A DNA stretch of 57,525 bases from Cyanobacteria bacterium REEB459. GTDB lineage: Bacteria > Cyanobacteriota > Cyanobacteriia > Phormidesmidales > Phormidesmidaceae. A program made the position numbers and the translations under genes. Positions 40,478 to 50,135 of this stretch are shown in pieces. The first letter of the stretch is position 1; each line of letters opens with the position of its first letter. The notes beneath the pieces are model-generated. The model was not told the origin of the DNA. It was given only the letters and a program-made list of their open reading frames with translations, and made no database searches. The stretch spans positions 1 to 57,525 of the forward strand of contig JAGWXD010000019.1 of the NCBI GenBank assembly GCA_018970085.1. Reading direction: 5' to 3'.

Positions 40478-41779
40478 CTACAGCAATCGTAGTTGTTCCG
40501 CCGCCTCTCCGTCCTCTGGGTCGGGGGCCGGCATATCCACCCTATGTTTAAACACTTCCCCATCGGCCTGGCTCTCTATCAGGGTGGCCGCCGCCGCCAC
40601 CATGGCCGCCGCCAGGGGTGCCAGGTCTTGCCGGTGGGCCAGGTAGGTCTCCAGGGCCCTGATCGGATCGGCCTGGGGATCGCTATCCAGTTCGCTGAGT
40701 CGCCCCTCTCGCCGGGGGGCGGAGAGACGAGCTTGCAAGCTATAGCTATGGGCCCTTTCCAAGGCTGACCCCAGCGCCCCTAGGTCTAATTGCTGCCGTT
40801 GTTCTGGGCGCAATTGGTAGATGCAACGCACCACTGCCCCTTCCACCTCAGCAGCCGCGATCTCTGCCAGTAAGGCCCGTTGGGGATCTGCGGCGGCGCT
40901 CAGATCAACCTCCAGGGTTTTGAAGGGACGCCCCGGCAGGGGGCAAAACTCGGCCCGGGCCTGACCCCGCTCTACCTCTACCAGCAGGTAGCCCTTCTCC
41001 TCCTTTTCTTCACTAAAATCCACCCGCTCGATGCTGCCGGGATAGATCATCAGGGGATGCTGACAAAGCACCTGATGGCGATGGACATGGCCCAGGGCGA
41101 CGTAGTCAAAGCAGGGCCGGGCCAGCAACCCGATGGGAATGGTAAACCCCCGACTAGCGGCCAAAAAGCGCTCTGCTCCGTAAGTGGCCCGATCGACCAT
41201 AGCATGGGCCAGCAAGACGGTGGGCAGGTGGGGCTGGAGCCCACGAATTTCTCCTTCCAGGGCCACTGCTAGCCGGTCTAGCAGCAGGTCGTTAATCTGG
41301 GCCATCGACAGGCCTTCGGTGTCGGGCCGGGTCAGCAGGGTGGAGCGGGTTAGCCAGGGCAGGGTTACCACCTGTAGATCTCCCCCCCGGGTTTCGATGT
41401 GGTGGGTTTCCAGGCGATCGCCCACCACCACGGCGGGTACCCCCAGGGTGCGGTAAATAGATAGACTGGCTCCCCCCTGGCCCTGGGCATGCTGGTCGTG
41501 GTTGCCCACCAGCAAGACGGTGGGAATCTGGGCCGCCGAAAGCCGGCAAAACTGCTGGGCCAGGGCCTGCTGAATAAAGGGCGGCGGGGTGGCATCGGGA
41601 AAGGCATCGCCAGCAAAAAGTACCGCATCTACGGGCTCGGCCAGAGCCCTATCAATACACCGCTGCAGGGCGGTGATAAAGTCTTCCAGTCGGGTGTTCA
41701 GCCCGGTCTCGGGGTTCAGCCGCCCATGGCTGAGCCCACTACCCAGGTGAATATCTGATAAATGCAGAATCTTAACCAT
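40478..41779 (-). CDS. SbcD-type metallophosphoesterase / DNA repair exonuclease
   Basis: From ATG 41779 the protein has 433 residues. The calcineurin-like motifs are ILHLSDIHLGS, LFAGDAF, VLLVGNHDQHA and, later, LLAHAMVD and ALGHVHRHQ, enough for a two-metal site. A capping domain and a C-terminal helical region follow. SbcD/Mre11 proteins trim DNA ends and hairpins with an SMC-like partner (SbcC/Rad50), but no sbcC is in the window. The frame reaches 41818 but the 13 extra codons precede the universal first strand. Confidence 0.9.
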   Translation of the reverse strand: MVKILHLSDIHLGSGLSHGRLNPETGLNTRLEDFITALQRCIDRALAEPVDAVLFAGDAFPDATPPPFIQQALAQQFCRLSAAQIPTVLLVGNHDQHAQGQGGASLSIYRTLGVPAVVVGDRLETHHIETRGGDLQVVTLPWLTRSTLLTRPDTEGLSMAQINDLLLDRLAVALEGEIRGLQPHLPTVLLAHAMVDRATYGAERFLAASRGFTIPIGLLARPCFDYVALGHVHRHQVLCQHPLMIYPGSIERVDFSEEKEEKGYLLVEVERGQARAEFCPLPGRPFKTLEVDLSAAADPQRALLAEIAAAEVEGAVVRCIYQLRPEQRQQLDLGALGSALERAHSYSLQARLSAPRREGRLSELDSDPQADPIRALETYLAHRQDLAPLAAAMVAAAATLIESQADGEVFKHRVDMPAPDPEDGEAAEQLRLL

Positions 41780-41893
41780 CGCTGTCGAGCCCTGCCGCAC
41801 CAATGCCAGATTTATCATAGCGGCTTAAACTTCTGACGCTTCATTGGGTAATTTCACAGGTATGATTCAGGCCAGATAGTTTTAACATCGGCC

Positions 41894-43261
41894 ATGGCAC
41901 AGATTTTTATTTCGGCAGCCCACGGCGGCTATGAGAACGGCGTGATTGACCCAGGGGCGGTGCTGCCCAGCACCACAGAAGCTGCAGAAATGATTCAGGT
42001 GCGTAATTTGGTGGTAGCAGAACTACGATCGCGGGGGCTGGCGGTGCTGTCGGTGCCCGACGAGTTAAGTGCGGCCCAAACCCTAAACTGGATCAACGCC
42101 CGCTGCCGTTTCGATGATGTTGCCCTGGAAATTCGGGCTGGGGCCTACAGTGATCCGGCGGTGCGGGGCTCAGCCGCCTACTACATTGCTCAAAATGAAG
42201 TCCGACGGACCCAGGGCGAGGCTCTGCTGGTGTCCCTGCGGCGACGGGTGCCCCAGTTGCCCAGCCGGGGAGTCAAGCCCGACACCGAATCGGCCATCGG
42301 TCAGTTACCCTTTCTGCGGTTGGTCAATTGTCCGTCCCTGGTGATGGAAATTGGCTATCTCAGCAACCTGCAAGACCTGGCCACGATTCAGGGGCAGCGG
42401 CGCGATGTTGCCCTGGGCATTGCCGATGGGCTGGCGGCCTGGAGTCGCAGCGTGGCCAGCAGCGGCGGCGGCAGCGATGGTGCGATTGGGGGCAACCTGC
42501 CGGAAATTAAGATCAGCATTAACGGCAGCAATTACCCAGAAACCGGCATTGTCATCAACGATAACGCCTACGTACCAATCGATCTGGCGGATATGCTGGG
42601 GGTGAACCTGGCAGGGGCCACCGATGTTACCCAAAAGCGCTACGCCAACGTGGTCTATGTCAGGGCGGTGGACCTACGAAACTACAATATCGCCGTCAAC
42701 TGGAACAGCACTACCCGCACCGTGCTGCTGCGATCTCCCTCGGGTCTGCAACTCTGTCCCGGTTCCATGGACCGGGTCATGGCGGTGGGTAGCACCTCGG
42801 AGGTACAGCTGATGATGTTTCTCAAAAAGGTCAACGAAGGAGCCCTGAATCAGTACCGCGATTTGCCCAAACTCTACCGGGAAGAAGGGGCGATCGAAGG
42901 GGTCAACCACGACCTGGCCTTTTGTCAAATGCTGGTGGAAACCAATAGCCTCACCTTTGGCGGCAGCCTTAAGCCTAGCCAAAATAACTTTGGCGGCATT
43001 GGTTCACCCACCGGTGGCCCTGAGGCCTCTTCCTTTCCCAGCGCCCGGACCGGGGTACGGGCCCAGATTCAGCATTTAAAGGCCTATGGCAGCCTGGAAC
43101 CCCTGATTCAGCAATTGGTGGATCCCCGTTTTTCCTATGTGCGTCGGGGAGTGGCACCTCTAATCGATCAACTCAGTGGTCGATGGAACAATGATAAGGA
43201 CTACAGCCGCAAAATCATTGCCATGATGCGCCGCCTCTACGAATCGGCAGGGCTGCAATAG
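41894..43261 (+). CDS. N-acetylmuramoyl-L-alanine amidase with glucosaminidase-like C-terminus
   Basis: The protein has 455 residues with no signal peptide. Residues 1-180 are an Amidase_3 fold: His10 (SAAHGG), Glu29 (STTEAAE) and the catalytic Glu in SLVMEIGYLSN are present. In the segment LEIRAGAYSDPAVRG, Arg81 stands where the family usually has the zinc-binding His (as in SIHANA-type motifs). The middle resembles a copper-amine-oxidase N-terminal-like substrate domain. Residues 310-450 are like the Flg_GlcNAc/glucosaminidase lysozyme fold (HDLAFCQMLVETNSLTFGG, QNNFGGIG). It probably remodels peptidoglycan; amidase activity is doubtful. Confidence 0.88.
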   Translation: MAQIFISAAHGGYENGVIDPGAVLPSTTEAAEMIQVRNLVVAELRSRGLAVLSVPDELSAAQTLNWINARCRFDDVALEIRAGAYSDPAVRGSAAYYIAQNEVRRTQGEALLVSLRRRVPQLPSRGVKPDTESAIGQLPFLRLVNCPSLVMEIGYLSNLQDLATIQGQRRDVALGIADGLAAWSRSVASSGGGSDGAIGGNLPEIKISINGSNYPETGIVINDNAYVPIDLADMLGVNLAGATDVTQKRYANVVYVRAVDLRNYNIAVNWNSTTRTVLLRSPSGLQLCPGSMDRVMAVGSTSEVQLMMFLKKVNEGALNQYRDLPKLYREEGAIEGVNHDLAFCQMLVETNSLTFGGSLKPSQNNFGGIGSPTGGPEASSFPSARTGVRAQIQHLKAYGSLEPLIQQLVDPRFSYVRRGVAPLIDQLSGRWNNDKDYSRKIIAMMRRLYESAGLQ

Positions 43262-43481
43262 CCCCGTCTGGGCCAGGCTTGCCCCAGGCAACAGCCAACC
43301 TGGACAGCCCTCTAAAGACGTAGTAGTGTAAGGAATAGGTAAATAGACCGAATTCTAACCTCTGCTTTCGTCAAGTATTGCCATTTAGTTGTGGCTACAG
43401 CAAGGTTTGTATTCCACGCCGTTGTTTCGGTTATATATTCTATCAGCAGATAAAAACTAACCCGTCCCTTGAGGTGTCGTC

Positions 43482-43886
43482 ATGGTTCCATCGCCGCCAA
43501 TTTTTTATCAGGTTGCCAACGCCCCGGCCCCTGTTGCTCCCTACAGCCATGCCGTTGAGCAAGGGGGTTGGTTGTTTGTTACCGGCCAGATGCCCTTTAT
43601 CGGCAAAACCCCTGACTCTCCCTATCCAGAGGGGATTGGGGCCCAGACCCACCAGGTCTTTAGCAACCTCAAGGATGTCTTAGACGCTGCCGGCCTGGCG
43701 TTCGCCGATGTGGTCATGGCGCGAGTGTACCTGAGCCACTTTGAGCGTGACTACGATGGGATGAATGGGGTCTACAAAACCTACTTCGCCAGCGATCGCT
43801 ACCCTGCCCGCACCTGCGTTGGGGTCACGGGTCTGGCCCGGGGAGCCCTGGTGGAAATTGATTTAGTTGCCCGCCGATCGACCTGA
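43482..43886 (+). CDS. ridA: RidA family reactive enamine/imine deaminase
   Basis: The protein has 134 residues, the normal RidA size. It has the signature PYSHAVEQGGWLFVTGQMP, the loop SNLKDVLDAAG and the C-terminal YPARTCVGVTGLARGALVEIDLVA with the substrate-holding Arg. It hydrolyses 2-aminoacrylate-type intermediates released by PLP enzymes. A GAGGTG ribosome binding site lies 9 bases before the ATG. It is 130 bases upstream of ffh on the same strand. Confidence 0.95.
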   Translation: MVPSPPIFYQVANAPAPVAPYSHAVEQGGWLFVTGQMPFIGKTPDSPYPEGIGAQTHQVFSNLKDVLDAAGLAFADVVMARVYLSHFERDYDGMNGVYKTYFASDRYPARTCVGVTGLARGALVEIDLVARRST

Positions 43887-44016
43887 AAATGGGCCTGAAG
43901 ATCGGCGGTTTACCCCAAAGGGGCTGCCTACCGTCAGGCAAAAGTGCTTACAATAAAGCCACGGCCCGTTCCCTTAGGATCGAGCCAGTGAGGCCCCTTG
44001 TTTTACCCCTGTGTCT

Positions 44017-45468
44017 ATGTTTGAAGCCCTCTCCGATCGCCTGGAATCTGCCTGGAAAAGCCTGCGCGGCCAGGACAAAATTAGCGAATCTAACATTAAC
44101 GAGGCCCTCCGGGAAGTTCGTCGGGCTCTATTAGAGGCCGATGTTAACCTGCAGGTGATTAAGAATTTTGTTGCCCAGGTGAAGGAGAAGGCCCTGGGGG
44201 CAGAGGTAATTAAGGGGGTTAACCCCGATCAGCAGTTTATTAAAATTGTCCATGACCAGCTGGTGCAGGTGATGGGAGATCAGAACGTACCCCTGGCTCA
44301 GGCCTCCAGTCAGCCCACAGTGGTGCTAATGGCGGGGCTACAGGGTACGGGTAAAACCACTGCCACCGCTAAACTCGCCCTGCACCTGCGTAAGGAAAAC
44401 CGCAGTACCCTGCTGGTGGCCACCGATATCTATCGCCCCGCCGCCATCGACCAGCTAGTTACCCTGGGTAAACAAATTAATGTACCTGTGTTTGAACTGG
44501 GCACCCAGGCTGACCCGGTAGATATCGCTCGTCAGGGGCTAGAGCAGGCCCGTAGCCTGGGGGTGGATACGGTGATTGTAGACACCGCCGGACGGTTGCA
44601 AATTGACCCCAAAATGATGGCAGAACTAGCGGCCATTAAAGCCGCCCTTGAGCCCGACGAGGTGCTGCTAGTGGTGGATGCCATGACCGGCCAGGAAGCC
44701 GCCAACCTGACCCGCAGCTTTCACGAAGAAATCGGCATTACCGGGGCCATTCTCACCAAAATGGATGGTGATGCCCGGGGCGGGGCGGCCCTTTCGGTGC
44801 GACAAATTTCTGGTCAGCCGATTAAGTTTATCGGGGTCGGGGAAAAGGTTGAAGCCCTCCAACCCTTTTACCCCGATCGCATGGCCTCTCGGATTCTCGG
44901 CATGGGGGATATTCTCACCCTGGTGGAAAAGGCTCAGGAAACCGTGGATATTGCCGATGCCGAAAAGCTTCAGCGCAAGATCATGGAGGCCGAGTTTGAC
45001 TTCGACGACTTTTTGAAGCAGATGCGCCTGATGAAAACCATGGGCTCCCTGGGAGGCATCATGAAGTTAATTCCTGGGATGGGTAAGCAAATCTCTGGGG
45101 AAATGCTGGAAAAGGGAGAGGTGCAGCTAAAACGCTGCGAGGCCATGATTAACTCCATGACCAGGGAAGAACGGAAAAACCCCGCCCTGCTGGCGGGCTC
45201 CCCTAGTCGCCGCCGCCGGGTGGCCACGGGATCGGGCCACGGCGAAAAGGAGGTGGGAAAGCTGGTGACAGACTTTACCAAAATGCGATCGCTGATGCAA
45301 CAAATGGGGCGGGGCGGCGGTTTTCCTGGCCTGGGGGGAGGGGTTCCTGGCCTGGGAGCAATGCCCGGCCTGCCGGGTCTCGGGGCCACGGCACCGCCGG
45401 GCGGACGGTTGCCCATGGGTAAAAAACCCAAAAAGCAAAAGAAACGTAAGGGGTTTGGCGACCTCTAG
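44017..45468 (+). CDS. ffh: Signal recognition particle protein Ffh (SRP54)
   Basis: The protein has 483 residues from ATG 44017; a GTG two codons earlier is possible. The N domain opens MFEALSDRLESAWKSLRG. The G domain has GLQGTGKTTATAKLA, DTAGRLQIDPKMMAEL and TKMDGDARGGAALS. The methionine-rich M domain (LKQMRLMKTMGSLGGIMKLIPGMGKQ) binds SRP RNA and signal sequences, and ends in a Gly/Pro/Leu-rich tail with a basic end. It targets membrane proteins to FtsY and the translocon; in cyanobacteria this includes thylakoid proteins. Confidence 0.97.
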   Translation: MFEALSDRLESAWKSLRGQDKISESNINEALREVRRALLEADVNLQVIKNFVAQVKEKALGAEVIKGVNPDQQFIKIVHDQLVQVMGDQNVPLAQASSQPTVVLMAGLQGTGKTTATAKLALHLRKENRSTLLVATDIYRPAAIDQLVTLGKQINVPVFELGTQADPVDIARQGLEQARSLGVDTVIVDTAGRLQIDPKMMAELAAIKAALEPDEVLLVVDAMTGQEAANLTRSFHEEIGITGAILTKMDGDARGGAALSVRQISGQPIKFIGVGEKVEALQPFYPDRMASRILGMGDILTLVEKAQETVDIADAEKLQRKIMEAEFDFDDFLKQMRLMKTMGSLGGIMKLIPGMGKQISGEMLEKGEVQLKRCEAMINSMTREERKNPALLAGSPSRRRRVATGSGHGEKEVGKLVTDFTKMRSLMQQMGRGGGFPGLGGGVPGLGAMPGLPGLGATAPPGGRLPMGKKPKKQKKRKGFGDL

Positions 45469-45522
45469 CCCCTCTCCCCCCTTAGTTACCCTATATCCCT
45501 ACCCTTTACCGGCTCGATACCG

Positions 45523-46731
45523 ATGGATACTAAAGCCTTTAAGCGGTCTTTGCACCACTCCGACAACTACTTTCGTCAAGGCTTTGGCCATGGCGAGGCG
45601 GTGGCTGACCAGATGGAAATAGCCTACAATAGTAGCCTAATTCAGGAAATTCGGGACCGGGCCTACAGCCTCACCCGCGGCGATGTCACCATTAAGTTGG
45701 CGGCAGCCTTTGGCTTTTGCTGGGGGGTAGAGCGGGCGGTGGCGATGGCCTACGAAACCCGCCAACACTTTCCCCACCAGCAAATCTGGATTACCAACGA
45801 GATCATCCACAACCCCGGGGTGAATGAACAGCTGCGTCGTATGCAGGTAGCCTTCATTGAAGTTAAGCAGGGGGAAAAGGATTTCTCTGTGGTCGGCCAG
45901 GGAGATGTGGTGATTCTGCCCGCCTTTGGGGCCAGTGTTCAAGAAATGCAGTTACTTAACGACAAGGGCTGCACCATTGTCGATACCACCTGCCCCTGGG
46001 TCTCTAAGGTATGGAACACGGTAGAAAAGCATAAAAAGAAGGACCACACCTCCATCATCCACGGTAAGTACAATCACGAAGAAACCGTGGCCACCAGTTC
46101 TTTTGCCGGCAAGTACCTGATTGTGTTGAACCTGGAGCAAGCCCGGTACGTGGCCAACTATATTTTGCAGGGGGGCGATCGCCAGGAGTTTCTTAACCGG
46201 TTTAGTCGGGCCTATTCCCCCGGTTTTGACCCCGATATCGACCTGGAGCGTATTGGCATTGCTAACCAGACCACCATGCTGAAGGGAGAAACCGAGCAAA
46301 TTGGCAAGCTGTTTGAGCACACCATGCTGCAAAAGTATGGTCCCCAGGTCCTCAACGATCACTTCCTTAGTTTTAATACCATCTGTGATGCCACCCAGGA
46401 ACGGCAGGACGCCATGTTTAAGCTGGTGGAGGAGCCCCTGGATGTGATGGTGGTGATTGGCGGTTACAATTCCTCCAATACCACCCACCTGCAAGAGATT
46501 GCCGTTGAGCGACGGATTCCCTCCTTCCATGTCGATAGTCCCGATTGTCTGGGCCCTGGTAATCAGATCAGACACAAGCCCCTCCACGGTGAACCCACAA
46601 TCACCCATAACTGGCTGCCCGACGGGGTGATTACCGTTGGGGTGACCTCCGGGGCCTCTACCCCCGATCGGGCGGTGGAAGCTATCATCGAGGGTATTTT
46701 TGCCATCAAAGCCCTCAGGGCTACCCCTTAG
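45523..46731 (+). CDS. ispH: 4-hydroxy-3-methylbut-2-enyl diphosphate reductase
   Basis: The protein has 402 residues, the long cyanobacterial/plant form of IspH. The three cysteine ligands of the iron-sulfur cluster are in [22 protein letters not shown] and [13 protein letters not shown], with the proton-relay segment TSGASTPD near the end. It performs the last step of the MEP pathway, making isopentenyl and dimethylallyl diphosphate for carotenoids, phytol and quinones, using reduced ferredoxin. It follows ffh by 54 bases and precedes a DUF938 gene by five, so those two are co-transcribed. Confidence 0.97.
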   Translation: MDTKAFKRSLHHSDNYFRQGFGHGEAVADQMEIAYNSSLIQEIRDRAYSLTRGDVTIKLAAAFGFCWGVERAVAMAYETRQHFPHQQIWITNEIIHNPGVNEQLRRMQVAFIEVKQGEKDFSVVGQGDVVILPAFGASVQEMQLLNDKGCTIVDTTCPWVSKVWNTVEKHKKKDHTSIIHGKYNHEETVATSSFAGKYLIVLNLEQARYVANYILQGGDRQEFLNRFSRAYSPGFDPDIDLERIGIANQTTMLKGETEQIGKLFEHTMLQKYGPQVLNDHFLSFNTICDATQERQDAMFKLVEEPLDVMVVIGGYNSSNTTHLQEIAVERRIPSFHVDSPDCLGPGNQIRHKPLHGEPTITHNWLPDGVITVGVTSGASTPDRAVEAIIEGIFAIKALRATP

Positions 46732-46736
46732 CCCCT

Positions 46737-47357
46737 ATGGTCCCTACTGACGATCGCCGCTATGCCCCGGCTACTCAACGCAACCGGGAGCCCATTCTGG
46801 GGGTATTGGAGCGGGTTTTACCTCAGGCTGCCGGTAGTATTTTAGAAATCGCCAGCGGCACCGGGGAACACGCCGTATTCTTTGCCCCCCAATTGGCTCC
46901 CCGGCTCTGGTTACCCACCGACCCTGACCCCGCTGCCCGCCAGAGTATTGCCGCCTGGCGACAAAGCCAACCTGCGGCCAACCTCGGCGCGCCCCTGGCG
47001 GTGGATGTTAGTCAACCTGACTGGTGGCTGGCTTTACCCAAGTTTTCCCCCGCCTTGCAGGCGATCGTGGCCATTAACCTGATTCATATCGCCCCCTGGC
47101 AGGCCTGTCTGGGCTTACTGGCCGGAGCCCGGGCTCTGCTTGGCCCTGGTGGCATCCTCTACCTCTATGGTCCTTTTCTACAGGCAGACCGGCCTACAGC
47201 CCCCAGCAACCTGGCCTTTGACGACTATTTAAAAGCCCAAAATCCCCACTGGGGGCTGCGGTCCTTAGAAACCGTGATCACCGCTGCCCAGCCTCTACAG
47301 GTAGTAAAAATCCTAGCAATGCCCGCCAACAACCTGTCGGTAATTTTACAGCTTTAA
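46737..47357 (+). CDS. DUF938 SAM-dependent methyltransferase-like protein
   Basis: The protein has 206 residues. The family opening is RRYAPATQRNREPILGVLERVLP. The class I methyltransferase motif I is ILEIASGTGEHA, and the later IVAINLIHIAPWQACLGLLAGARALLGPGGILYLYGPF matches motifs IV-VI. The substrate is unknown. It starts five bases after the ispH stop codon and is very likely expressed with it, which may hint at a role near isoprenoid metabolism, though the link is only positional. Confidence 0.9.
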   Translation: MVPTDDRRYAPATQRNREPILGVLERVLPQAAGSILEIASGTGEHAVFFAPQLAPRLWLPTDPDPAARQSIAAWRQSQPAANLGAPLAVDVSQPDWWLALPKFSPALQAIVAINLIHIAPWQACLGLLAGARALLGPGGILYLYGPFLQADRPTAPSNLAFDDYLKAQNPHWGLRSLETVITAAQPLQVVKILAMPANNLSVILQL

Positions 47358-47443
47358 TCACCCCAGGCGCTGGGGGACTCCGCCTGCCCTGGACCCAGGG
47401 CCTGATGCTATGGTGTTAGTCCATACCCGATTGAGCTAATCCT

Positions 47444-47647
47444 ATGATCTGGATCAACGAACAAATAGACCCCTCCGGCATTATCTATTCTTGCATCGCC
47501 TGTGTAGATGAATCCCAGGCCCAGGCTTGCCACCAATCCTTTCAAGCCAACCTGAGTGAAGAGCAGCGGCAATCTGGTTGGGTGGCTCGTCTGCGCACCG
47601 TCACCTCGTGGGATGAGGTCCCAGTCAATGCCCTTAAACTCAATTAG
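47444..47647 (+). CDS. Small conserved hypothetical protein
   Basis: The protein has 67 residues. It includes a Cys pair (SCIACVDESQAQACHQ) and the phrases EEQRQSGWVARLRTVTSWDEVPVNALKLN, which look like a genuine folded small protein. I know no function. It stands alone, 86 bases after the methyltransferase gene. A 100-codon frame on the opposite strand covers the same DNA and is less convincing. Confidence 0.65.
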   Translation: MIWINEQIDPSGIIYSCIACVDESQAQACHQSFQANLSEEQRQSGWVARLRTVTSWDEVPVNALKLN

Positions 47648-47730
47648 GCCCCAGCCTTGAGCCAAGGCCCAATCCAAGACGGGTAGAGGGATGACTCCTT
47701 TGCCCGTCAATCAATGCCCGTCAACCAACC

Positions 47731-48063
47731 CTAGGGCCGTCGCCAGTGCTGGTCTAAGTCTAATAGGGTTTTACTCAGCACCCTGATCGGTTCGCGGGTT
47801 TCTCCAGAGAATAGGGCAAAATCCACAAGTCCACAGATTTGTTCAGCAGCTTCGGCTATCTCCAGTAGGTCAGGGTCCTTCAGGCTAATCCGATGGCCCA
47901 GCCGCAGGGTAAATAGGGGCAAGCCCCGGTGGCCGCCGCCAGAGATCAACCCCCAATCATAGTGGTCAAGAATGGTCTGTAGAGAAGAACCCGAAGCATC
48001 ACGGAAGGCCTGCAACTGCAGCTGCTTCTGCCTTAGTTCTTGCAGCAGTTGGTCATTGCTCAT
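47731..48063 (-). CDS. Hypothetical protein
   Basis: The protein has 110 residues from an ATG. The N-terminal 20 residues form a Gln/Leu-rich helix (LLQELRQKQLQLQAF); the remainder is mixed alpha/beta with no recognisable motif or membrane segment. It is divergent from the S4-domain gene (129 bases between starts). Coding status is supported by a single uninterrupted frame with normal composition, not by a known family. Confidence 0.62.
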   Translation of the reverse strand: MSNDQLLQELRQKQLQLQAFRDASGSSLQTILDHYDWGLISGGGHRGLPLFTLRLGHRISLKDPDLLEIAEAAEQICGLVDFALFSGETREPIRVLSKTLLDLDQHWRRP

Positions 48064-48192
48064 ATCACGCCCTTCTCCACTTTAAAAAGTAAAGGGAAAA
48101 CAGTTGAAATGGAACCTTAGCTATGAGTTTAGATGCCCTGGGTCAATCTAGAGCTAAAGATTTTCTATCGCTATTTACCTGGAGTCTCACCG

Positions 48193-48384
48193 ATGGTTGC
48201 CCTCGATTACATTAAGCTCGATCAGTTTCTAAAGCAGCAGGGTATAGTGGCCACTGGTGGCCAGGCTAAGCAGATCATCCAGGCGGGAGAGGTGAGGGTT
48301 AACGGTGCCGTCGAAACCCGCCGCGGTCGCAAGTTAATCAAGGGAGACCGGGTGGAGATAGAGGGCCATGATCTAGTGGTTTAG
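48193..48384 (+). CDS. S4-domain RNA-binding protein (YbcJ/YaaA type)
   Basis: From ATG 48193 the protein has 63 residues, a single S4 fold: IKLDQFLKQQGIVATGGQAKQIIQAGEVRVNGAVETRRGRKLIKGDRVEIEG. The free-standing S4 proteins of this size bind structured RNA, probably ribosomal or tRNA; the E. coli relative is YbcJ. The frame extends back to 48133, but those 20 residues precede the universal first helix and are rejected. Confidence 0.92.
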   Translation: MVALDYIKLDQFLKQQGIVATGGQAKQIIQAGEVRVNGAVETRRGRKLIKGDRVEIEGHDLVV

Positions 48385-48533
48385 ACCTGCTGCGAGGATG
48401 CCAATGGGGTAGGAAAGGGATACATTAGAAAGGGCATCTGGGGAGCTATTCCCTTAGCCAATGCCGTGGCTGTAACCAGGCAAAGGCCTTTTAACCTGCG
48501 GCAAAACCTGTTTTCTAACCCATCGATAGTTCC

Positions 48534-49499
48534 ATGGACGGCCCTAGCGATCCCCTCTCCCCGGAGATTACCCCTGAGGAAACCTTTCTTAACCGGCGCT
48601 TCTTTTTGAAGGCGGGGATTTGGGCAGGGTCTACCCTGGCCACCGCTGGCCTCTACCAAACCTTCAAGCCGGCTCCAGCGGTTAAAAATACAGGCAGAGA
48701 GATTGGGACGGTGGCTGAGCCCCCCTTACCAGGGGCGATCGCTGTAGGGGAAACCCCTAACCGATTTGAAGACATTGCCGGCTACAACAACTTCTATGAG
48801 TTTTCCACCAACAAATCTGCCGTTGCCAGCCGGGCCCAATCCTTGCAGACAACCCCCTGGACCCTGCAGGTGGGCGGGCTGGTAGAACACCCCCTCAGCC
48901 TCAGTTTGGAGGATATTCTGGGCTTTGAGGCGGTGCAGCGCATCTATCGATTTCGTTGTGTGGAAGGCTGGTCTATGGTGATTCCCTGGGTAGGATTTCC
49001 CCTGGCAAAGCTCCTAAGTCTGGCGGTACCCACAGACCAGGCTACCCATGTAGCCTTTGAGAGCTACTACGATCGCCAGCAAATGCCCCATTCCCTCTTT
49101 GCCGGGATCGCCTTTCCCTACCTGGAGGGGCTGCGGCTGGATGAAGCCCTCCACCCCCTCACCCTGATGGCCACCGGTCTTTATGGCAAAACCCTACCAA
49201 ACCAAAACGGGGCACCGGTGCGGCTGGTTGTACCCTGGAAATACGGCTTTAAAAGTATCAAGTCTGTGGTTAAGATTACCCTCACTGACCACCAGCCAAC
49301 CACCACCTGGAACCGCGCCAATGCCCGGGAATACGGCTTTTATTCCAATGTTAATCCCACCGTTAACCATCCTCGCTGGTCCCAGGCCTACGAACGTCGT
49401 ATTGGTGAAACCGACCTGCGCCCCACCCTGATGTTTAATGGCTATGCAGACCAGGTCGCCCACCTGTACACCGGTATGAACCTACGCCAGAACTTTTGA
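48534..49499 (+). CDS. msrP: Protein-methionine-sulfoxide reductase, catalytic subunit MsrP (YedY)
   Basis: The protein has 321 residues. A twin-arginine signal is visible: Arg21-Arg22 in NRRFFLKA, followed by a short hydrophobic stretch, so it is exported folded with its molybdopterin cofactor. The molybdenum ligand is Cys142 in YRFRCVEGWSMVIPW. The later phrases GFPLAKLL, GKTLPNQNGAPVRLVVPWKYGFKSIKS and the C-terminal MFNGYADQVAHLYTGMNLRQNF match the family. It repairs oxidised methionines of periplasmic proteins with electrons from MsrQ, encoded three bases downstream. Confidence 0.96.
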   Translation: MDGPSDPLSPEITPEETFLNRRFFLKAGIWAGSTLATAGLYQTFKPAPAVKNTGREIGTVAEPPLPGAIAVGETPNRFEDIAGYNNFYEFSTNKSAVASRAQSLQTTPWTLQVGGLVEHPLSLSLEDILGFEAVQRIYRFRCVEGWSMVIPWVGFPLAKLLSLAVPTDQATHVAFESYYDRQQMPHSLFAGIAFPYLEGLRLDEALHPLTLMATGLYGKTLPNQNGAPVRLVVPWKYGFKSIKSVVKITLTDHQPTTTWNRANAREYGFYSNVNPTVNHPRWSQAYERRIGETDLRPTLMFNGYADQVAHLYTGMNLRQNF

Positions 49500-49502
49500 G
49501 CG

Positions 49503-50099
49503 ATGAACACCCTCAGTGCCGATAGCCAATTCCATCGCCAGTTGATTCTAGTCAACGGTTTACTGCCCGCCGCCCTGCTGGTCTTTGATGGCTGGCGAGG
49601 CAGTCTGGGGGCAAATCCGGTAGAGTTTGTCACCCGCACCACCGGGGTAGTGGCTCTGTTTTTTTTGCTGTTGGCCCTGGCGGTTACCCCCCTGCGTCAA
49701 CTCTACGGCTGGACCTGGCTGCTGAAGCAGCGGCGGCTCTTGGGGCTCTATGCCTTTTTCTATGCCCTGGCCCATCTATGGACCTATATCCTTGGCGATC
49801 GGGGCGGACAACTATCGACCATTGCTGCCGACATCGCCCGACGGCCCTTCATCACCCTAGGTATGCTTAGCTTTGCCTGCATGGTGCCCCTGGCTTTGAC
49901 CTCCAGCCAGGCTATGATCAAGCAGTTGGGGCCTAAACGATGGCGTCAGCTCCATCGGCTCACCTACGTTGTGGCCATCGGTGGGGTGATTCACTATGCC
50001 ATGATTGTCAAATCAGACCTCACCTATCCTGCCCTATTTGCGATGGTCCTGACCCTGCTGCTAGGCTACCGGCTGCGGCAGGTCTGGCAGCGAGGATAG
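49503..50099 (+). CDS. msrQ: Heme-binding membrane subunit MsrQ (YedZ)
   Basis: The protein has 198 residues with six membrane segments of the ferric-reductase-like family. Candidate heme ligands are the histidines in FYALAHLWTYI, RWRQLHRLTYV and GGVIHYAM. It transfers electrons from the quinone pool or reduced flavin to MsrP. The three-base gap after msrP makes a two-gene operon certain. Confidence 0.95.
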   Translation: MNTLSADSQFHRQLILVNGLLPAALLVFDGWRGSLGANPVEFVTRTTGVVALFFLLLALAVTPLRQLYGWTWLLKQRRLLGLYAFFYALAHLWTYILGDRGGQLSTIAADIARRPFITLGMLSFACMVPLALTSSQAMIKQLGPKRWRQLHRLTYVVAIGGVIHYAMIVKSDLTYPALFAMVLTLLLGYRLRQVWQRG

Positions 50100-50135
50100 A
50101 CCCGATAGTAGCCCCATTAGCCCACCAGGAGTCCC

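Noticed and set aside
45952-46608. 218-codon minus-strand frame inside ispH
   Set aside because: Composition is typical of an antisense shadow; ispH is complete with all cluster cysteines.
47408-47710. 100-codon minus-strand frame opposite the small hypothetical gene
   Set aside because: The plus-strand 67-residue frame looks more like a folded protein; only one of the two is likely real.
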